From: Demequina sp. B12
GTDB lineage: Bacteria; Actinomycetota; Actinomycetes; Actinomycetales; Demequinaceae
Direction of reading: 5' to 3'
NCBI RefSeq assembly: GCF_028823635.1
Contig: NZ_JAPEHU010000002.1
Location: 124,001-188,000, forward strand
Length of the DNA stretch: 64,000 nt
Part shown: positions 1 to 8,860 of the stretch, in pieces
Numbering within the stretch: position 1 is the stretch's first letter
How the letters are laid out: each line of letters starts with the position of its first letter
Notes under the pieces: generated by a model
What the model saw: the letters and a program-made list of their open reading frames with translations, nothing else
Database searches by the model: none
Told to the model about the DNA's origin: nothing
Program-made: the position numbers and the translations under genes

Positions 1-865
1 ACGCGTTCTCCAAGGTGAGCGAGTAGGCGGGGTCAGTCGTGGACGGCATGACGTCGGGGTAGAGCGAGCCGAAGATCAGCACCACTGCCGCGGCAATGGC
101 GACCGCGTTGGTAGCGAATGCCTTGCCGTAGCTTCCTTGGTTGCCAAAGAACATCGACCCCAGGAGTGCGACCGCGGCGATGGCCACGGCAGCCCAGGTC
201 CAGGTGACCGAGTAGGCGAGCTGGGTCCACACCGCGAAGGCGCCGGCGACGACGACTGCGATGGGGGCCAGGGTCTTCGCGACTGCCGCGGCACGGTCGT
301 GAACCTCGCCCGACGTCTTCAATGCAAGGAAGATCGCACCGTGGCTGAGGAACAGCACCAGAGTCGTGGCGCCACCCAGGAGAGCGTAGGGGTTGAGGAG
401 GTTGAAGAAGCCTCCGGTGTACGTCATGTTCTCGTCGATCGGGACACCACGCACGATGTTGGCGAACGCCACGCCCCACAGGATCGACGGGATCCATGCC
501 GATCCCATGATCATCCAGTCCCAACGGCGACGCCAGGCATCGTCGTTGATCTTGCCGCGATACTCGATCGCCACGGCACGCACGATGAGCGCCACCAGGA
601 TGAGCAGCAGGGGTAGGTAGAAGCCCGAGAAGAGGGTGGCGTACCAGTGAGGGAAGGCCGCGAACATGGCGCCACCCGCGGTGAGCAACCACACTTCGTT
701 GCCGTCCCACACGGGGCCGATGGTGTTCAGGGCGACGCGGCGACCCTTGTCACCCTTGCCGACCTTCTCCATGAGCATGCCGACGCCAAAGTCGAATCCC
801 TCAAGGACGAGGTATCCGGTCCACAGGACCGCGATGAGAATGAACCATACAAGTGCCAGATCCAT
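1..865 (-). CDS. cydB: Cytochrome bd oxidase subunit II (partial, 3' end outside window)
   Basis: Reading the minus strand from the ATG at 865 gives an open frame to the window edge (288 codons) beginning MDLALVWFILIAVLWTGYLV, followed by LEGFDFGVGML, the typical CydB start. Several hydrophobic segments follow, with the conserved WDGNEVWLL stretch. The product is the second membrane subunit of the quinol-oxidising, high-affinity terminal oxidase; it pairs with CydA in the cytoplasmic membrane. It starts 9 nt after the cydA stop, so the two are co-transcribed and translated in order. The C-terminus, and any cydDC genes expected beyond it, lie outside the window. Confidence 0.95.
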   Translation of the reverse strand, partial: MDLALVWFILIAVLWTGYLVLEGFDFGVGMLMEKVGKGDKGRRVALNTIGPVWDGNEVWLLTAGGAMFAAFPHWYATLFSGFYLPLLLILVALIVRAVAIEYRGKINDDAWRRRWDWMIMGSAWIPSILWGVAFANIVRGVPIDENMTYTGGFFNLLNPYALLGGATTLVLFLSHGAIFLALKTSGEVHDRAAAVAKTLAPIAVVVAGAFAVWTQLAYSVTWTWAAVAIAAVALLGSMFFGNQGSYGKAFATNAVAIAAAVVLIFGSLYPDVMPSTTDPAYSLTLENA

Positions 866-874
866 GGGGGACTC

Positions 875-2344
875 CTAGTATGCGAAGGACATGGGGCGGT
901 CAGGATCGGTGGAGTGTTCCTCCGGCTCCGGGTTCGGAGCTCCTTCGATCGCATAGCGATGCATGAGCTTGAACCAGAAGACACCCAGGATCGCGTACAC
1001 CAGCGTGAACGTGGTGAGGGAGATCACAACTTCGGTGACTGAGGTCGACTCGGACACGCCGAACATGGTCATCAAGAAAATCTGGTCAGAGCCCGTGGGG
1101 TTCGGTGCAACGACGAAGGGCTGACGGCCCATCTCCGTGAAGATCCAGCCGAAGCTACCCGCGAGGAACGGCATGGGCAGGGAAATGATGGCGAGCTTCG
1201 ACATCCACCCTTGATCGATTGCCTTGTTCTTGCGCGTGAACCAGAAGATCGCGACGCAGAGGGCTGCAGAGAACGCGGCGAGACCGATCATGAGGCGGAA
1301 CGACCAGTACGTGATCATCAGGTTCGGCTGGTACGAGATCTCCTCACCGTCAGGGGTGGTCGCGCCGTAGCGCTCCGCGTACATCTCCTGCAGGTCATCG
1401 AGCCCGAGCACGGTGCCGTCCCAGTCCCCGGTCGCCATGAAGGCGAGCATGCCGGGAACCTCGATGAGGTGCTGGACAGATCCGCAGTCGTCACCCGCCA
1501 AGTTTCCGATCGTCAGCAGCGAGAACGCGGCTCCTTCTTCGGTATGACACAGGCCTTCGGCTGCCGCCATCTTGTAGGGCTGCTGCTCGAACATGAGCTT
1601 GGCTTGAATATCACCGGTGACGATGACACCGATGCCGGCCAGCAACATGACGACCGCGCCAAAACGCGCCGCCGTGCGGTACATCGGCAAGTCCTCGTGA
1701 GTCTTGCTTTCGCGAGACTTCCGCACCATCCAGTAGACCGCGATACCTGCCACGAAGGTTCCCGCGACCAAGAACGCCGTCGCTATGACGTGGGGGAATG
1801 CCGCCAACGTGGTGTTATTCGTCAACACCGCCCAGATATCTGTCATCTCTGCGCGGCCGGTCTCCGCGTTGTACTCCGCACCCACGGGGTGCTGCATCCA
1901 GGAGTTGGCCGCAATGATGAAGTAAGCGGACAGCAGTGAACCGATCGCAAAGGACCAGATGGTCGCAAGGTGGACCTTCTTGGGAAGCCTGTCCCAACCG
2001 AAGATCCAGAGCCCGAGGAAGGTCGACTCCAGGAAGAACGCCATGAGCGCTTCCATCGCTAGCGGGGCGCCAAAGACGTCGCCTACGAACCGCGAGTACT
2101 CGGACCAGTTCATGCCGAACTGGAACTCCTGCACGATTCCGGTAGCGATACCGAGTGCAAAGTTGATGAGCAGAAGCTTCCCGTAGAACTTGGTCAGTCG
2201 GTAGTACTTCTGCTTTCCGGTACGGACCCAGGCAGTCTGCATGATGGCGACCAGTGTCGACAGACCGATGGTGAGTGGCACCAAAATGAAGTGGTAGACG
2301 GTGGTGATTCCGAATTGCCACCGCGCGAGTTCAAGCACATCCAC
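875..2344 (-). CDS. cydA: Cytochrome bd ubiquinol oxidase subunit I
   Basis: The 489-aa product starts at a GTG and begins MDVLELARWQFGITTVYHF, with His18 as the expected haem b595 ligand. The GRQPFVV motif of CydA is present (MGRQPFVVAPNPTG). The length fits the short Q-loop class found in Gram-positive bacteria. CydA binds the haems and oxidises quinol in the membrane, giving respiration at low oxygen. A purine-rich GAAGGGAAG upstream of the GTG can act as the ribosome binding site. It is the first gene of a cydAB operon and is divergent from rne. Family assignment is secure; which quinone it uses cannot be read from sequence. Confidence 0.97.
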   Translation of the reverse strand: MDVLELARWQFGITTVYHFILVPLTIGLSTLVAIMQTAWVRTGKQKYYRLTKFYGKLLLINFALGIATGIVQEFQFGMNWSEYSRFVGDVFGAPLAMEALMAFFLESTFLGLWIFGWDRLPKKVHLATIWSFAIGSLLSAYFIIAANSWMQHPVGAEYNAETGRAEMTDIWAVLTNNTTLAAFPHVIATAFLVAGTFVAGIAVYWMVRKSRESKTHEDLPMYRTAARFGAVVMLLAGIGVIVTGDIQAKLMFEQQPYKMAAAEGLCHTEEGAAFSLLTIGNLAGDDCGSVQHLIEVPGMLAFMATGDWDGTVLGLDDLQEMYAERYGATTPDGEEISYQPNLMITYWSFRLMIGLAAFSAALCVAIFWFTRKNKAIDQGWMSKLAIISLPMPFLAGSFGWIFTEMGRQPFVVAPNPTGSDQIFLMTMFGVSESTSVTEVVISLTTFTLVYAILGVFWFKLMHRYAIEGAPNPEPEEHSTDPDRPMSFAY

Positions 2345-2757
2345 AGGGGGGACTTCCCTTCAATGTCGTATGGCGATAACGCTACCTGGCGGTGCGCCCG
2401 GATGCCGCAGGGACCAAGGTCCCGGGGTGCGTTACGGTTCGGTCACGATGGCGGGGACACGCTGTTCCCAGGGGCTTTGGGCCGGTAGTGCATGCCGTGT
2501 GTCACAATGGTGGGCAGGTCCGCACCCAGCCACACCGGGTGCCAACCGCGCGACAGACGCAGCGACTGCGCAGCAGCCAGTCCCGTCCTGGTCCCGCCGG
2601 GCTACAGCCGGCAGGCGGAGACATCGGGGATAGGCGCTCGATAGGCAGGCGCCGCTGTCCGCCGCGACCTGAAGACTTGGTGGCCACGAACCCGTGAGCC
2701 ATGACCGACAACCAAAGTCGGCGCGGAGTGTGGTCCGTGTCGATTCGAGGTACCCGC
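2345..2757. other. Intergenic region between divergent cydA and rne
   Basis: About 410 bases lie between the divergent cydA and rne starts. No convincing coding sequence is seen: the open frames here lack ribosome binding sites and have arginine-rich, shadow-like compositions. The region must hold the cydA promoter and the rne promoter with a long rne leader. A 13-base string CACAATGGTGGGC at 2503-2515 recurs exactly at 5304-5316 just downstream of rne, and may mark a shared -10/initiation sequence. No clear -35 partner was found. Confidence 0.6.
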
Positions 2758-5301
2758 GTGAGCGAGGAAAAGACCACACCCGAGACCGCGACTACAGCCG
2801 TGATCTTCCAGGCGCCTGAGCCTGCCCAGCCCCGTCGAGCATCGGCCCCTGCCGGTCCGCCGGCAGCTTCGAGCGACAATGCCGCAGATAAGCCTGCGAA
2901 GAAGGCTCCTGCCAAGAAGACGCAGGCAAAGTCGGGCGCCAAGTCTGCCGACAAGCCCAAGAGCGGCGGTAAGAAAGACGACACCGCTACTGACGCTGGC
3001 AAGTCCACGAAGCAGGCCGGCAAGTCTGCATCGGCAGACGGAGACGCATCTCAGAAGCAGACCAAGCCGCGCAATGCCAAGGCATCCACGAAGAAGGACG
3101 ATGCTGCTTCCGCCGACGCACCTGCGAAGGACACCCAGGAGGCCTCTGCCGCTGCAACTGCAGACGGGGCATCGCAGTCCGCAGGGAACGAGGGCGAGGC
3201 AGGAACTGACGCTGGGGCCAAGCGTCGCCGTCGCCGTGGCGGCCGCGGCCGTGGTCGCAGCAAGACGGGTGGTGACCAGGGCGGCAACGCCGAGGGCGCC
3301 GATGCCTCCGACAGCGAGAGCGGTCAGAGCGACAAGCAGCAGAAGCCAACACCTTCGGAGAACTCCAGCACCGACGGTGGCGCATCCGACAACGCCGCTG
3401 GCGGCCAGTCGGGTGACGCACAGGGTGCCGACCAGGGTGACACCGAGGGCGAAGGAGAGGCGGGCGGTTCCTCGCGCCGTCGTCGCCGTCGTCGTGGCTC
3501 ACGTTCGGGGTCTGGTTCAGGAAACGGCGGGGGAGCCGCTCAGGACGACCAGTTGCAGGGATCAACCCGCCTCCAGGCCAAGCGTCAGCGCCGACGCGAG
3601 TCACGTGACGGCCAGCGCCGTCGCCCAGTGATCTCGGAAGCGGAGTTCCTTGCACGCCGCGAATCAGTGAAGCGTTCGATGGTGGTGCGCGAGAAGGACC
3701 ACCGTGTCCAGATCGCGGTACTCGAAGACGATGTGCTCGTCGAGCACTACGTCAGCCACCAGGCGCAGCAGTCCATGGCTGGCAACGTGTACTTGGGTCG
3801 TGTGCAGAACGTCCTTCCCGGAATGGAAGCGGCGTTCGTTGACGTGGGCCGTGGTCGCAACGCTGTGCTGTACGCGGGTGAAGTCAACTGGGATGCCGCC
3901 GGACTTGAAGGCAAGCCGCGCCGTATCGAGTTGGCATTGAAGCCCGGTGACACCGTCATGGTCCAGGTCACTAAGGACCCCATCGGCCACAAGGGTGCTC
4001 GCGTCACGAGCCAGATTTCGCTCGCGGGACGCTTCCTGGTGTTTGTTCCCGGCGGTGGAGTGACCGGCATCAGCCGCAAACTTCCCGACACTGAGCGCGC
4101 TCGCTTGAAGAAGCTTTTGCGTGAAGTGATTCCGGCCGATGCTGGGGTCATCGTCCGTACTGCCGCCGAGGGCGCCTCGGAAGACGAACTGCGTGCAGAC
4201 GTCGAGCGCTTGAAGCGTCAGTGGGAGAACATTCAGGCTGAGGCAGCGAACGGCAAGGCCCCTAAGCTGCTCCGTGGCGAACCCGACATGGCGATCCGTG
4301 TCGTGCGAGACATCTTCAATGAGGACTTTGACTCGCTCACGATTCAGGGCGAGGACACGTGGAACTCGCTCAGCGCGTACGTGGGCCAGGTCGCACCAGA
4401 CTTGATGGACCGGTTGCACCGCTACCACGGTGACGGCGATGTGTTCACTGACTCCCGCGTTGACGAGCAGTTGGCGAAGGGCATGGATCGCAAGGTGTGG
4501 CTGCCGTCTGGTGGATCCTTGGTGATCGACCGGACCGAAGCCATGACGGTGATCGACGTCAACACCGGCAAGTTTGTGGGCAAGGGCGGCACTCTCGAAG
4601 AGACGATGACGCTCAACAACCTCGAAGCCGCAGAAGAGATCGTGCGCCAGCTCCGCCTGCGCGACATCGGCGGCATCATCGTGATCGACTTTGTCGACAT
4701 GCTGCTGGAAGCGAACCGTGACCGGGTGTTGCGCCGACTCATCGAGTGCTTGGGCCGCGACCGGACCAAGCATCAAGTTGCGGAGGTCACTTCCCTGGGT
4801 CTGGTCCAGATGACGCGCAAGCGTGTGGGCCAGGGATTGGTGGAAGCGTTCTCCGAGACCTGCGACCACTGCAAGGGTCGTGGCTTCTTGGTCCACGGGG
4901 AGCCCGTGGCCGAGGCCAGCGAGAAGCAGCCCGAGCGTCGCCGTGGCGGACGCAATAAGGGTCAGCAGAACCAGCAACAGCAGAACCAAGGTTCGCAGCC
5001 TCAGCAACAGCAGCAGCAGAAGAAGGCTGAAGTAGTTGAGGAGGACAGCCCCAAGGGTGAGACACACGCTCTGGACGACCGTGAAGAGGCCCGGGCCGCC
5101 GTGAAGGCGACCCTGGCATCGATTGCGGCCGCTGCAGAGAAAGCTCACCACGCTGACGAGTTGCCCGCTGAAGGCGAGCAGCCCGTCTCGGATTCCTCGG
5201 CGGCTGACGTCGAGGAGACCGTTGTTGAGGTGCCTGCACAGGATGACTCCGCGCCCGCGGAGGCCCCTGCTGCAGACGCAGACGACAACACTCAGAAGTA
5301 G
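2758..5301 (+). CDS. rne: Ribonuclease E/G with long disordered termini
   Basis: The 847-aa product has a disordered Lys/Ala/Arg-rich N-terminal region (about residues 1-310, with several RRRRR-type clusters), then an S1 domain, the RNase E/G catalytic core and a Gln-rich tail. Catalytic acidic residues appear as D600 in IDVNTG and D644 in VIDFVDM; the Zn-link CDHC is at 702-705. It performs endonucleolytic mRNA decay and rRNA processing. The GTG at 2758 is preferred because GAGG lies 8 nt upstream. The in-frame ATG at 2701 has no ribosome binding site, and the 19 extra codons look non-coding. The next genes are rplU-rpmA-obgE, the usual actinobacterial order. Confidence 0.95.
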   Translation: MSEEKTTPETATTAVIFQAPEPAQPRRASAPAGPPAASSDNAADKPAKKAPAKKTQAKSGAKSADKPKSGGKKDDTATDAGKSTKQAGKSASADGDASQKQTKPRNAKASTKKDDAASADAPAKDTQEASAAATADGASQSAGNEGEAGTDAGAKRRRRRGGRGRGRSKTGGDQGGNAEGADASDSESGQSDKQQKPTPSENSSTDGGASDNAAGGQSGDAQGADQGDTEGEGEAGGSSRRRRRRRGSRSGSGSGNGGGAAQDDQLQGSTRLQAKRQRRRESRDGQRRRPVISEAEFLARRESVKRSMVVREKDHRVQIAVLEDDVLVEHYVSHQAQQSMAGNVYLGRVQNVLPGMEAAFVDVGRGRNAVLYAGEVNWDAAGLEGKPRRIELALKPGDTVMVQVTKDPIGHKGARVTSQISLAGRFLVFVPGGGVTGISRKLPDTERARLKKLLREVIPADAGVIVRTAAEGASEDELRADVERLKRQWENIQAEAANGKAPKLLRGEPDMAIRVVRDIFNEDFDSLTIQGEDTWNSLSAYVGQVAPDLMDRLHRYHGDGDVFTDSRVDEQLAKGMDRKVWLPSGGSLVIDRTEAMTVIDVNTGKFVGKGGTLEETMTLNNLEAAEEIVRQLRLRDIGGIIVIDFVDMLLEANRDRVLRRLIECLGRDRTKHQVAEVTSLGLVQMTRKRVGQGLVEAFSETCDHCKGRGFLVHGEPVAEASEKQPERRRGGRNKGQQNQQQQNQGSQPQQQQQQKKAEVVEEDSPKGETHALDDREEARAAVKATLASIAAAAEKAHHADELPAEGEQPVSDSSAADVEETVVEVPAQDDSAPAEAPAADADDNTQK

Positions 5302-5315
5302 CGCACAATGGTGGG

Positions 5316-5337
5316 CCCGTCAGTTTGACCTGACGGG
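5316..5337 (+). terminator. Hairpin between rne and rplU overlapping the rplU -35
   Basis: CCCGTCAG (5316-5323) and CTGACGGG (5330-5337) form an 8-bp perfect stem with a 6-nt loop, 14 bases after the rne stop. There is no U-run, which is common for actinobacterial terminators. It overlaps the candidate -35 of the rplU promoter, so it could equally be an operator. Confidence 0.45.
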
Positions 5338-5353
5338 TTGTGCCGCGTATATT
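5325..5353 (+). promoter_or_regulatory. rplU-rpmA promoter
   Basis: TTGACC (5325-5330) and TATATT (5348-5353) are separated by exactly 17 bp, giving a near-consensus vegetative promoter 87 nt upstream of the rplU ATG. It is the best -35/-10 pair seen in the window and would drive the ribosomal protein genes independently of rne. Confidence 0.65.
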
Positions 5354-5439
5354 TGTACGTCGGTGCGCAAGCGCCAAGGCCTGCCTGCGCCGTGCATGGC
5401 AGCGGCAGGAAAACCACAAGCTTTGAAGGATTCGAATTC

Positions 5440-5748
5440 ATGGTGTACGCGATTGTGAAGGCGGGCGGCCGCCAGGAGAAGGTGTCCGAAGGCGACATCA
5501 TCGTCGTCGACCGTCTCAAGGCGGAGCAGGGCTCCACTGTTGAGCTCGCTCCGGTGCTGCTCGTCGACGGTGACAAGATCACCTCGGACGCAAAGTCTCT
5601 GTCCAAGGTCAAGGTCACCGCTGAGGTCGTTCGCGACGAGCGTGGACCCAAGATCGACATCCTGAAGTACAAGAACAAGACCGGCTACCGTAAGCGCATC
5701 GGCCACCGTCAGGAGCTCACGCGCCTGAAGGTCACGGGCATCAAGTAA
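5440..5748 (+). CDS. rplU: 50S ribosomal protein L21
   Basis: The 102-aa protein begins [19 protein letters not shown], the standard L21 N-terminus, and ends with the basic KKR-type tail typical of the family ([17 protein letters not shown]). The ATG at 5440 has GAAGGA about 9 nt upstream; a longer in-frame extension exists but lacks family similarity and contains the promoter region. L21 binds 23S rRNA in the large subunit. It is followed 13 nt later by rpmA (L27), the near-universal gene pair. Confidence 0.97.
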   Translation: MVYAIVKAGGRQEKVSEGDIIVVDRLKAEQGSTVELAPVLLVDGDKITSDAKSLSKVKVTAEVVRDERGPKIDILKYKNKTGYRKRIGHRQELTRLKVTGIK

Positions 5749-5761
5749 GCGAGGAATACTC

Positions 5762-6013
5762 ATGGCACACAAGAAGGGCGCGAGTTCCTCGCGCAACGGT
5801 CGTGACTCGAACCCCCAGTACCTGGGTGTGAAGCGCTTCGGCGGCGAGGCTGTCTCCGCAGGTGAGATCCTCATCCGTCAGCGTGGCACGCACCACCACC
5901 CCGGCCACAACGTGGGCCGCGGTAAGGACGACACCCTGTTCGCCCTCGAGGCTGGCACGGTGCAGTTCACCAACCGTCGTGGCCGCAAGGTCGTCGACGT
6001 GGTGGCAGGCTAA
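5762..6013 (+). CDS. rpmA: 50S ribosomal protein L27
   Basis: The 83-aa product begins [20 protein letters not shown] and has the [20 protein letters not shown] core of L27. The N-terminal tail lacks the extension that is cleaved in Firmicutes. It sits near the peptidyl-transferase centre of the 50S subunit. GCGAGGAA upstream serves as ribosome binding site. It is the second gene of rplU-rpmA and is closed by a strong hairpin. Confidence 0.97.
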   Translation: MAHKKGASSSRNGRDSNPQYLGVKRFGGEAVSAGEILIRQRGTHHHPGHNVGRGKDDTLFALEAGTVQFTNRRGRKVVDVVAG

Positions 6014-6034
6014 GAGCCACACTTCATTCTTTAA

Positions 6035-6071
6035 CGTCAGGGGCGTCGCCGGTGAGGTGGCGCCCCTGACG
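6035..6071 (+). terminator. Terminator after rpmA
   Basis: CGTCAGGGGCG (6035-6045) pairs perfectly with CGCCCCTGACG (6061-6071): an 11-bp stem with a 15-nt loop, 21 bases after the rpmA stop. No U-run follows. It separates rplU-rpmA from obgE. Confidence 0.7.
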
Positions 6072-6121
6072 CGTATCTCACCGGGTGCACCACACCCACG
6101 ACTCTGGGAGGCTCAGCGACT

Positions 6122-7648
6122 ATGGCATCGTTCGTTGACCGCGTCGTCTTGCACGTCGCAGGCGGCAAGGGTGGACACGGCGTAGCCTCCGTGCACCGCG
6201 AGAAGTTCAAGCCTTTGGGCGGACCTGACGGTGGCAACGGTGGTCGAGGCGGCTCGGTGGTCTTGGTCGTTGACCCGCAGGTGACGACGCTCCTTGACTA
6301 TCACCATTCGCCGCACCGGGCAGCTGACAACGGCGCCCAGGGCGCCGGTGATCACCGTCACGGGGCCAACGCGAAGGATCTGCGCCTCGGCGTGCCCAAC
6401 GGCACGATCGTGAAGACCACTGACGGTGAAGTCCTCGCGGACCTGGTCGGCGACGGTGCGGAACTCGTGATCGCCGCGGGTGGCCGTGGCGGCCTGGGCA
6501 ACGCGGCACTCGCCACGCAGAAGCGCAAGGCCCCTGGCTTTGCCCTCCTCGGCGAACCCGGCGATGAGGCCACGGTTGTCCTAGAACTCAAGTCGATCGC
6601 CGACGTCGCACTCGTGGGCTACCCCAGTGCAGGGAAGTCCTCTCTGATCGCGGCCATGAGTAAGGTCCGTCCCAAGATTGCGGACTACCCCTTCACCACG
6701 CTGGTGCCGAACCTTGGCGTGGTCCAGGCCGGAAGCGCCCGTTTCACGATGGCTGATGTGCCCGGCTTGATCGAAGGCGCGTCGCAAGGAAAGGGCCTAG
6801 GCCACAACTTCTTGCGCCACATCGAACGGTGCTCCGTGATCGCGCACGTGCTTGACACCGCCACGCTGGAAACGGACCGCGATCCAGTCAAGGATCTCCA
6901 GGTGATCTCTGACGAGTTGCGCGCGTACACCGGAGACGAGGCGATCAGCGGCGTACCGCTGGCAGAACGCCCCCAAATCATCATCCTCAACAAGATTGAT
7001 GTGCCGGACGGACGTGAACTTGCCGCGATGGTGCACGACGACCTCGCCGCTACCGGGCTGCCCATCTTTGAGGTCAGCGCGGCATCTCATGAGGGTCTAC
7101 GGGAACTAGGTTTTGCACTGGCGAAGATGGTGGCCGACCACCGTGCCGCGGAGCCAGTGCTGGAGAAGGCCCCGATCACCATCCGCCCCAAGGCTGTCGA
7201 CGACAGCGGCTTCACTGTGACCCACGTGCGCGATGGTGCGCTGGACTACTTCCAGGTGCGGGGAACCAAGGTGGAACGTTGGGTCAAGCAGACTAACTTC
7301 GCCAACGACGAGGCCGTCGGATACTTGGCCGACCGCTTGGCGCGAGCTGGCGTTGAAGACGCCCTGTTCAAGGCGGGCGCAGTGCCTGGTTCGGAAGTCG
7401 TCATCGGTCCGCGAGACGGTGGTGTGGTGTTCGACTGGGAACCCACAATGGCTGCCGGCGCAGAGCTGCTGGGCTCGCGGGGGACGGACCTGCGTGTCGA
7501 AGAGCACGAGCGTGGAAGCAACCGCGCCACGCGCGCTCAGAAGCGCGCCGACCACAAGGAACGCATGGACGCCAAGCAGGCTGCCCGTGAGGAACTGTGG
7601 ACCGAGCGAGATGCCGGACACTGGACGGATCCCACGGAGGACGAGTAG
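6122..7648 (+). CDS. obgE: GTPase Obg/CgtA
   Basis: The 508-aa product has the Gly-rich Obg fold (residues 1-158, with GGKGGHG and [12 protein letters not shown]), a GTPase domain with P-loop GYPSAGKSS at about 166-174, switch [13 protein letters not shown] and SAA motifs, and a C-terminal OCT domain with a charged tail. Obg GTPases act in 50S assembly and in the stringent response. It follows rpmA in the conserved order, starts 50 nt after the terminator, and its stop is 2 nt before the proB ATG, so the two are probably translationally linked. Confidence 0.97.
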   Translation: MASFVDRVVLHVAGGKGGHGVASVHREKFKPLGGPDGGNGGRGGSVVLVVDPQVTTLLDYHHSPHRAADNGAQGAGDHRHGANAKDLRLGVPNGTIVKTTDGEVLADLVGDGAELVIAAGGRGGLGNAALATQKRKAPGFALLGEPGDEATVVLELKSIADVALVGYPSAGKSSLIAAMSKVRPKIADYPFTTLVPNLGVVQAGSARFTMADVPGLIEGASQGKGLGHNFLRHIERCSVIAHVLDTATLETDRDPVKDLQVISDELRAYTGDEAISGVPLAERPQIIILNKIDVPDGRELAAMVHDDLAATGLPIFEVSAASHEGLRELGFALAKMVADHRAAEPVLEKAPITIRPKAVDDSGFTVTHVRDGALDYFQVRGTKVERWVKQTNFANDEAVGYLADRLARAGVEDALFKAGAVPGSEVVIGPRDGGVVFDWEPTMAAGAELLGSRGTDLRVEEHERGSNRATRAQKRADHKERMDAKQAAREELWTERDAGHWTDPTEDE

Positions 7649-7650
7649 GC

Positions 7651-8769
7651 ATGACCGTGCGGGAGACCATTGCTCAGGCACACAGAGTCGTTGTCAAGAT
7701 CGGTTCGTCTTCCCTGACGGGTATCGACGGTCAACTCGATGAGGCCGCGCTGGGCGCTCTCGTCGATGTTCTCGCTTCGATGCGTGCCGCTGGCCGCGAA
7801 GTGATCTTGGTGACCTCGGGCTCGATCGCTGCCGGCATCGGCCCCCTGGGATTGCCGAGCCGTCCACGTGAACTCTCCACCGCGCAGGCCACTGCGTCGG
7901 TGGGTCAAGGCATGCTGATCGCCGCGTACTCGCGTGCGTTTGGCGCCCACGGACTCCACGTGGGCCAGGTCTTGCTGACCGCGGACGACATGGTGCGGCG
8001 TACCCACTACGGGAACGCCCAGCGCGCACTCGATCGTCTGCTGGAACTCGGTGTCGTCCCCATCGTCAACGAGAATGACACTGTCGCGACCGACGAGATC
8101 CGCTTTGGTGACAACGACCGCCTCGCCGCCCTGGTGGCGACCGTCGTGAGAGCCGATGCCTTAGTGCTGCTGACGGACGTCGACGGCTTGTACACCGCTG
8201 CTCCGGACACTCCTGGAGCGCGCCGTATTGACGTGGTGGCGGGCCCCGAGGATGTCGCTGGAGTCGATATCTCCAAGCGAGGGTCTGCGCTGGGTACCGG
8301 CGGCATGGTCACCAAGCTGGAAGCGGCGACCATTGCGACCTCGTCGGGAGTCGTGACCGTGTTGACATCCGCGCCCTCCGTGGCTGCAGCAGTGTCGGGA
8401 GACAGCGTTGGCACGTTGTTCCTCCCCACAGGCAAACGCGCAGGTACACGGCTGACCTGGTTGGCGCACGCCGCGCGCATGGAGGGACAACTGCTGCTCG
8501 ACAGCGGTGCCGCGCATGCTGTCGAAGGGCGGCGCGCCTCCCTGCTGGCTGCGGGCGTGAGAGCGGTGCGTGGCGAGTTCGACGCGGGCGATCCTGTCGA
8601 GTTGGTCTCACCCACCGGCGTGGTAGTAGCCCGGGGCCTGTCGGGCTTTGCCTCACATGAGATACCCCAGATGCTGGGTCAGACGACGGACCAACTGCGC
8701 AACGACCTGGGTGAACACTTTGCACGGCCGCTTGTTCACATTGACGACCTCATCGTGACCGTGCCATAG
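7651..8769 (+). CDS. proB: Glutamate 5-kinase
   Basis: The 372-aa protein carries the amino-acid kinase domain (VVVKIGSSSLTG at the N-terminus, NENDTVATDEIRFGDND substrate region, GTGGMVTKLEAA) and a C-terminal PUA domain from about residue 275. It phosphorylates glutamate, the first step of proline synthesis. The ATG at 7651 lies 2 nt after the obgE stop; a longer in-frame reading would overlap obgE and add non-family sequence. Its pathway partner proA lies 2.9 kb downstream, with a P-type ATPase gene in between. Confidence 0.96.
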   Translation: MTVRETIAQAHRVVVKIGSSSLTGIDGQLDEAALGALVDVLASMRAAGREVILVTSGSIAAGIGPLGLPSRPRELSTAQATASVGQGMLIAAYSRAFGAHGLHVGQVLLTADDMVRRTHYGNAQRALDRLLELGVVPIVNENDTVATDEIRFGDNDRLAALVATVVRADALVLLTDVDGLYTAAPDTPGARRIDVVAGPEDVAGVDISKRGSALGTGGMVTKLEAATIATSSGVVTVLTSAPSVAAAVSGDSVGTLFLPTGKRAGTRLTWLAHAARMEGQLLLDSGAAHAVEGRRASLLAAGVRAVRGEFDAGDPVELVSPTGVVVARGLSGFASHEIPQMLGQTTDQLRNDLGEHFARPLVHIDDLIVTVP

Positions 8770-8826
8770 CGGACTCCCGCGGCACCGGGACCTCGGCAAC
8801 AGGAAGGTGAGGCCCAGTAGGCCATA

Positions 8827-8856
8827 GACTCCAAAGCACTGGACCTCTTTGGAGTC
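8827..8856 (+). promoter_or_regulatory. Inverted repeat over the ATPase ribosome binding site
   Basis: GACTCCAAAG (8827-8836) and CTTTGGAGTC (8847-8856) form a perfect 10-bp inverted repeat with a 10-nt spacer, ending 4 nt before the ATG at 8861. The right arm contains the only Shine-Dalgarno-like sequence (GGAG, 8851-8854). It could sequester the ribosome binding site in read-through mRNA or be an operator. A possible -10 (TAGACT, 8825-8830) overlaps the left arm. Confidence 0.6.
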
Positions 8857-8860
8857 ACAT

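Noticed and set aside
2301-2633. A 110-codon frame between cydA and rne
   Set aside because: It overlaps the cydA start, has no ribosome binding site and shows no family similarity.
3664-5151. A 495-codon open frame on the strand opposite rne
   Set aside because: It is the mirror frame of a high-GC gene, has no ribosome binding site and no domain, while the rne frame shows clear catalytic motifs.
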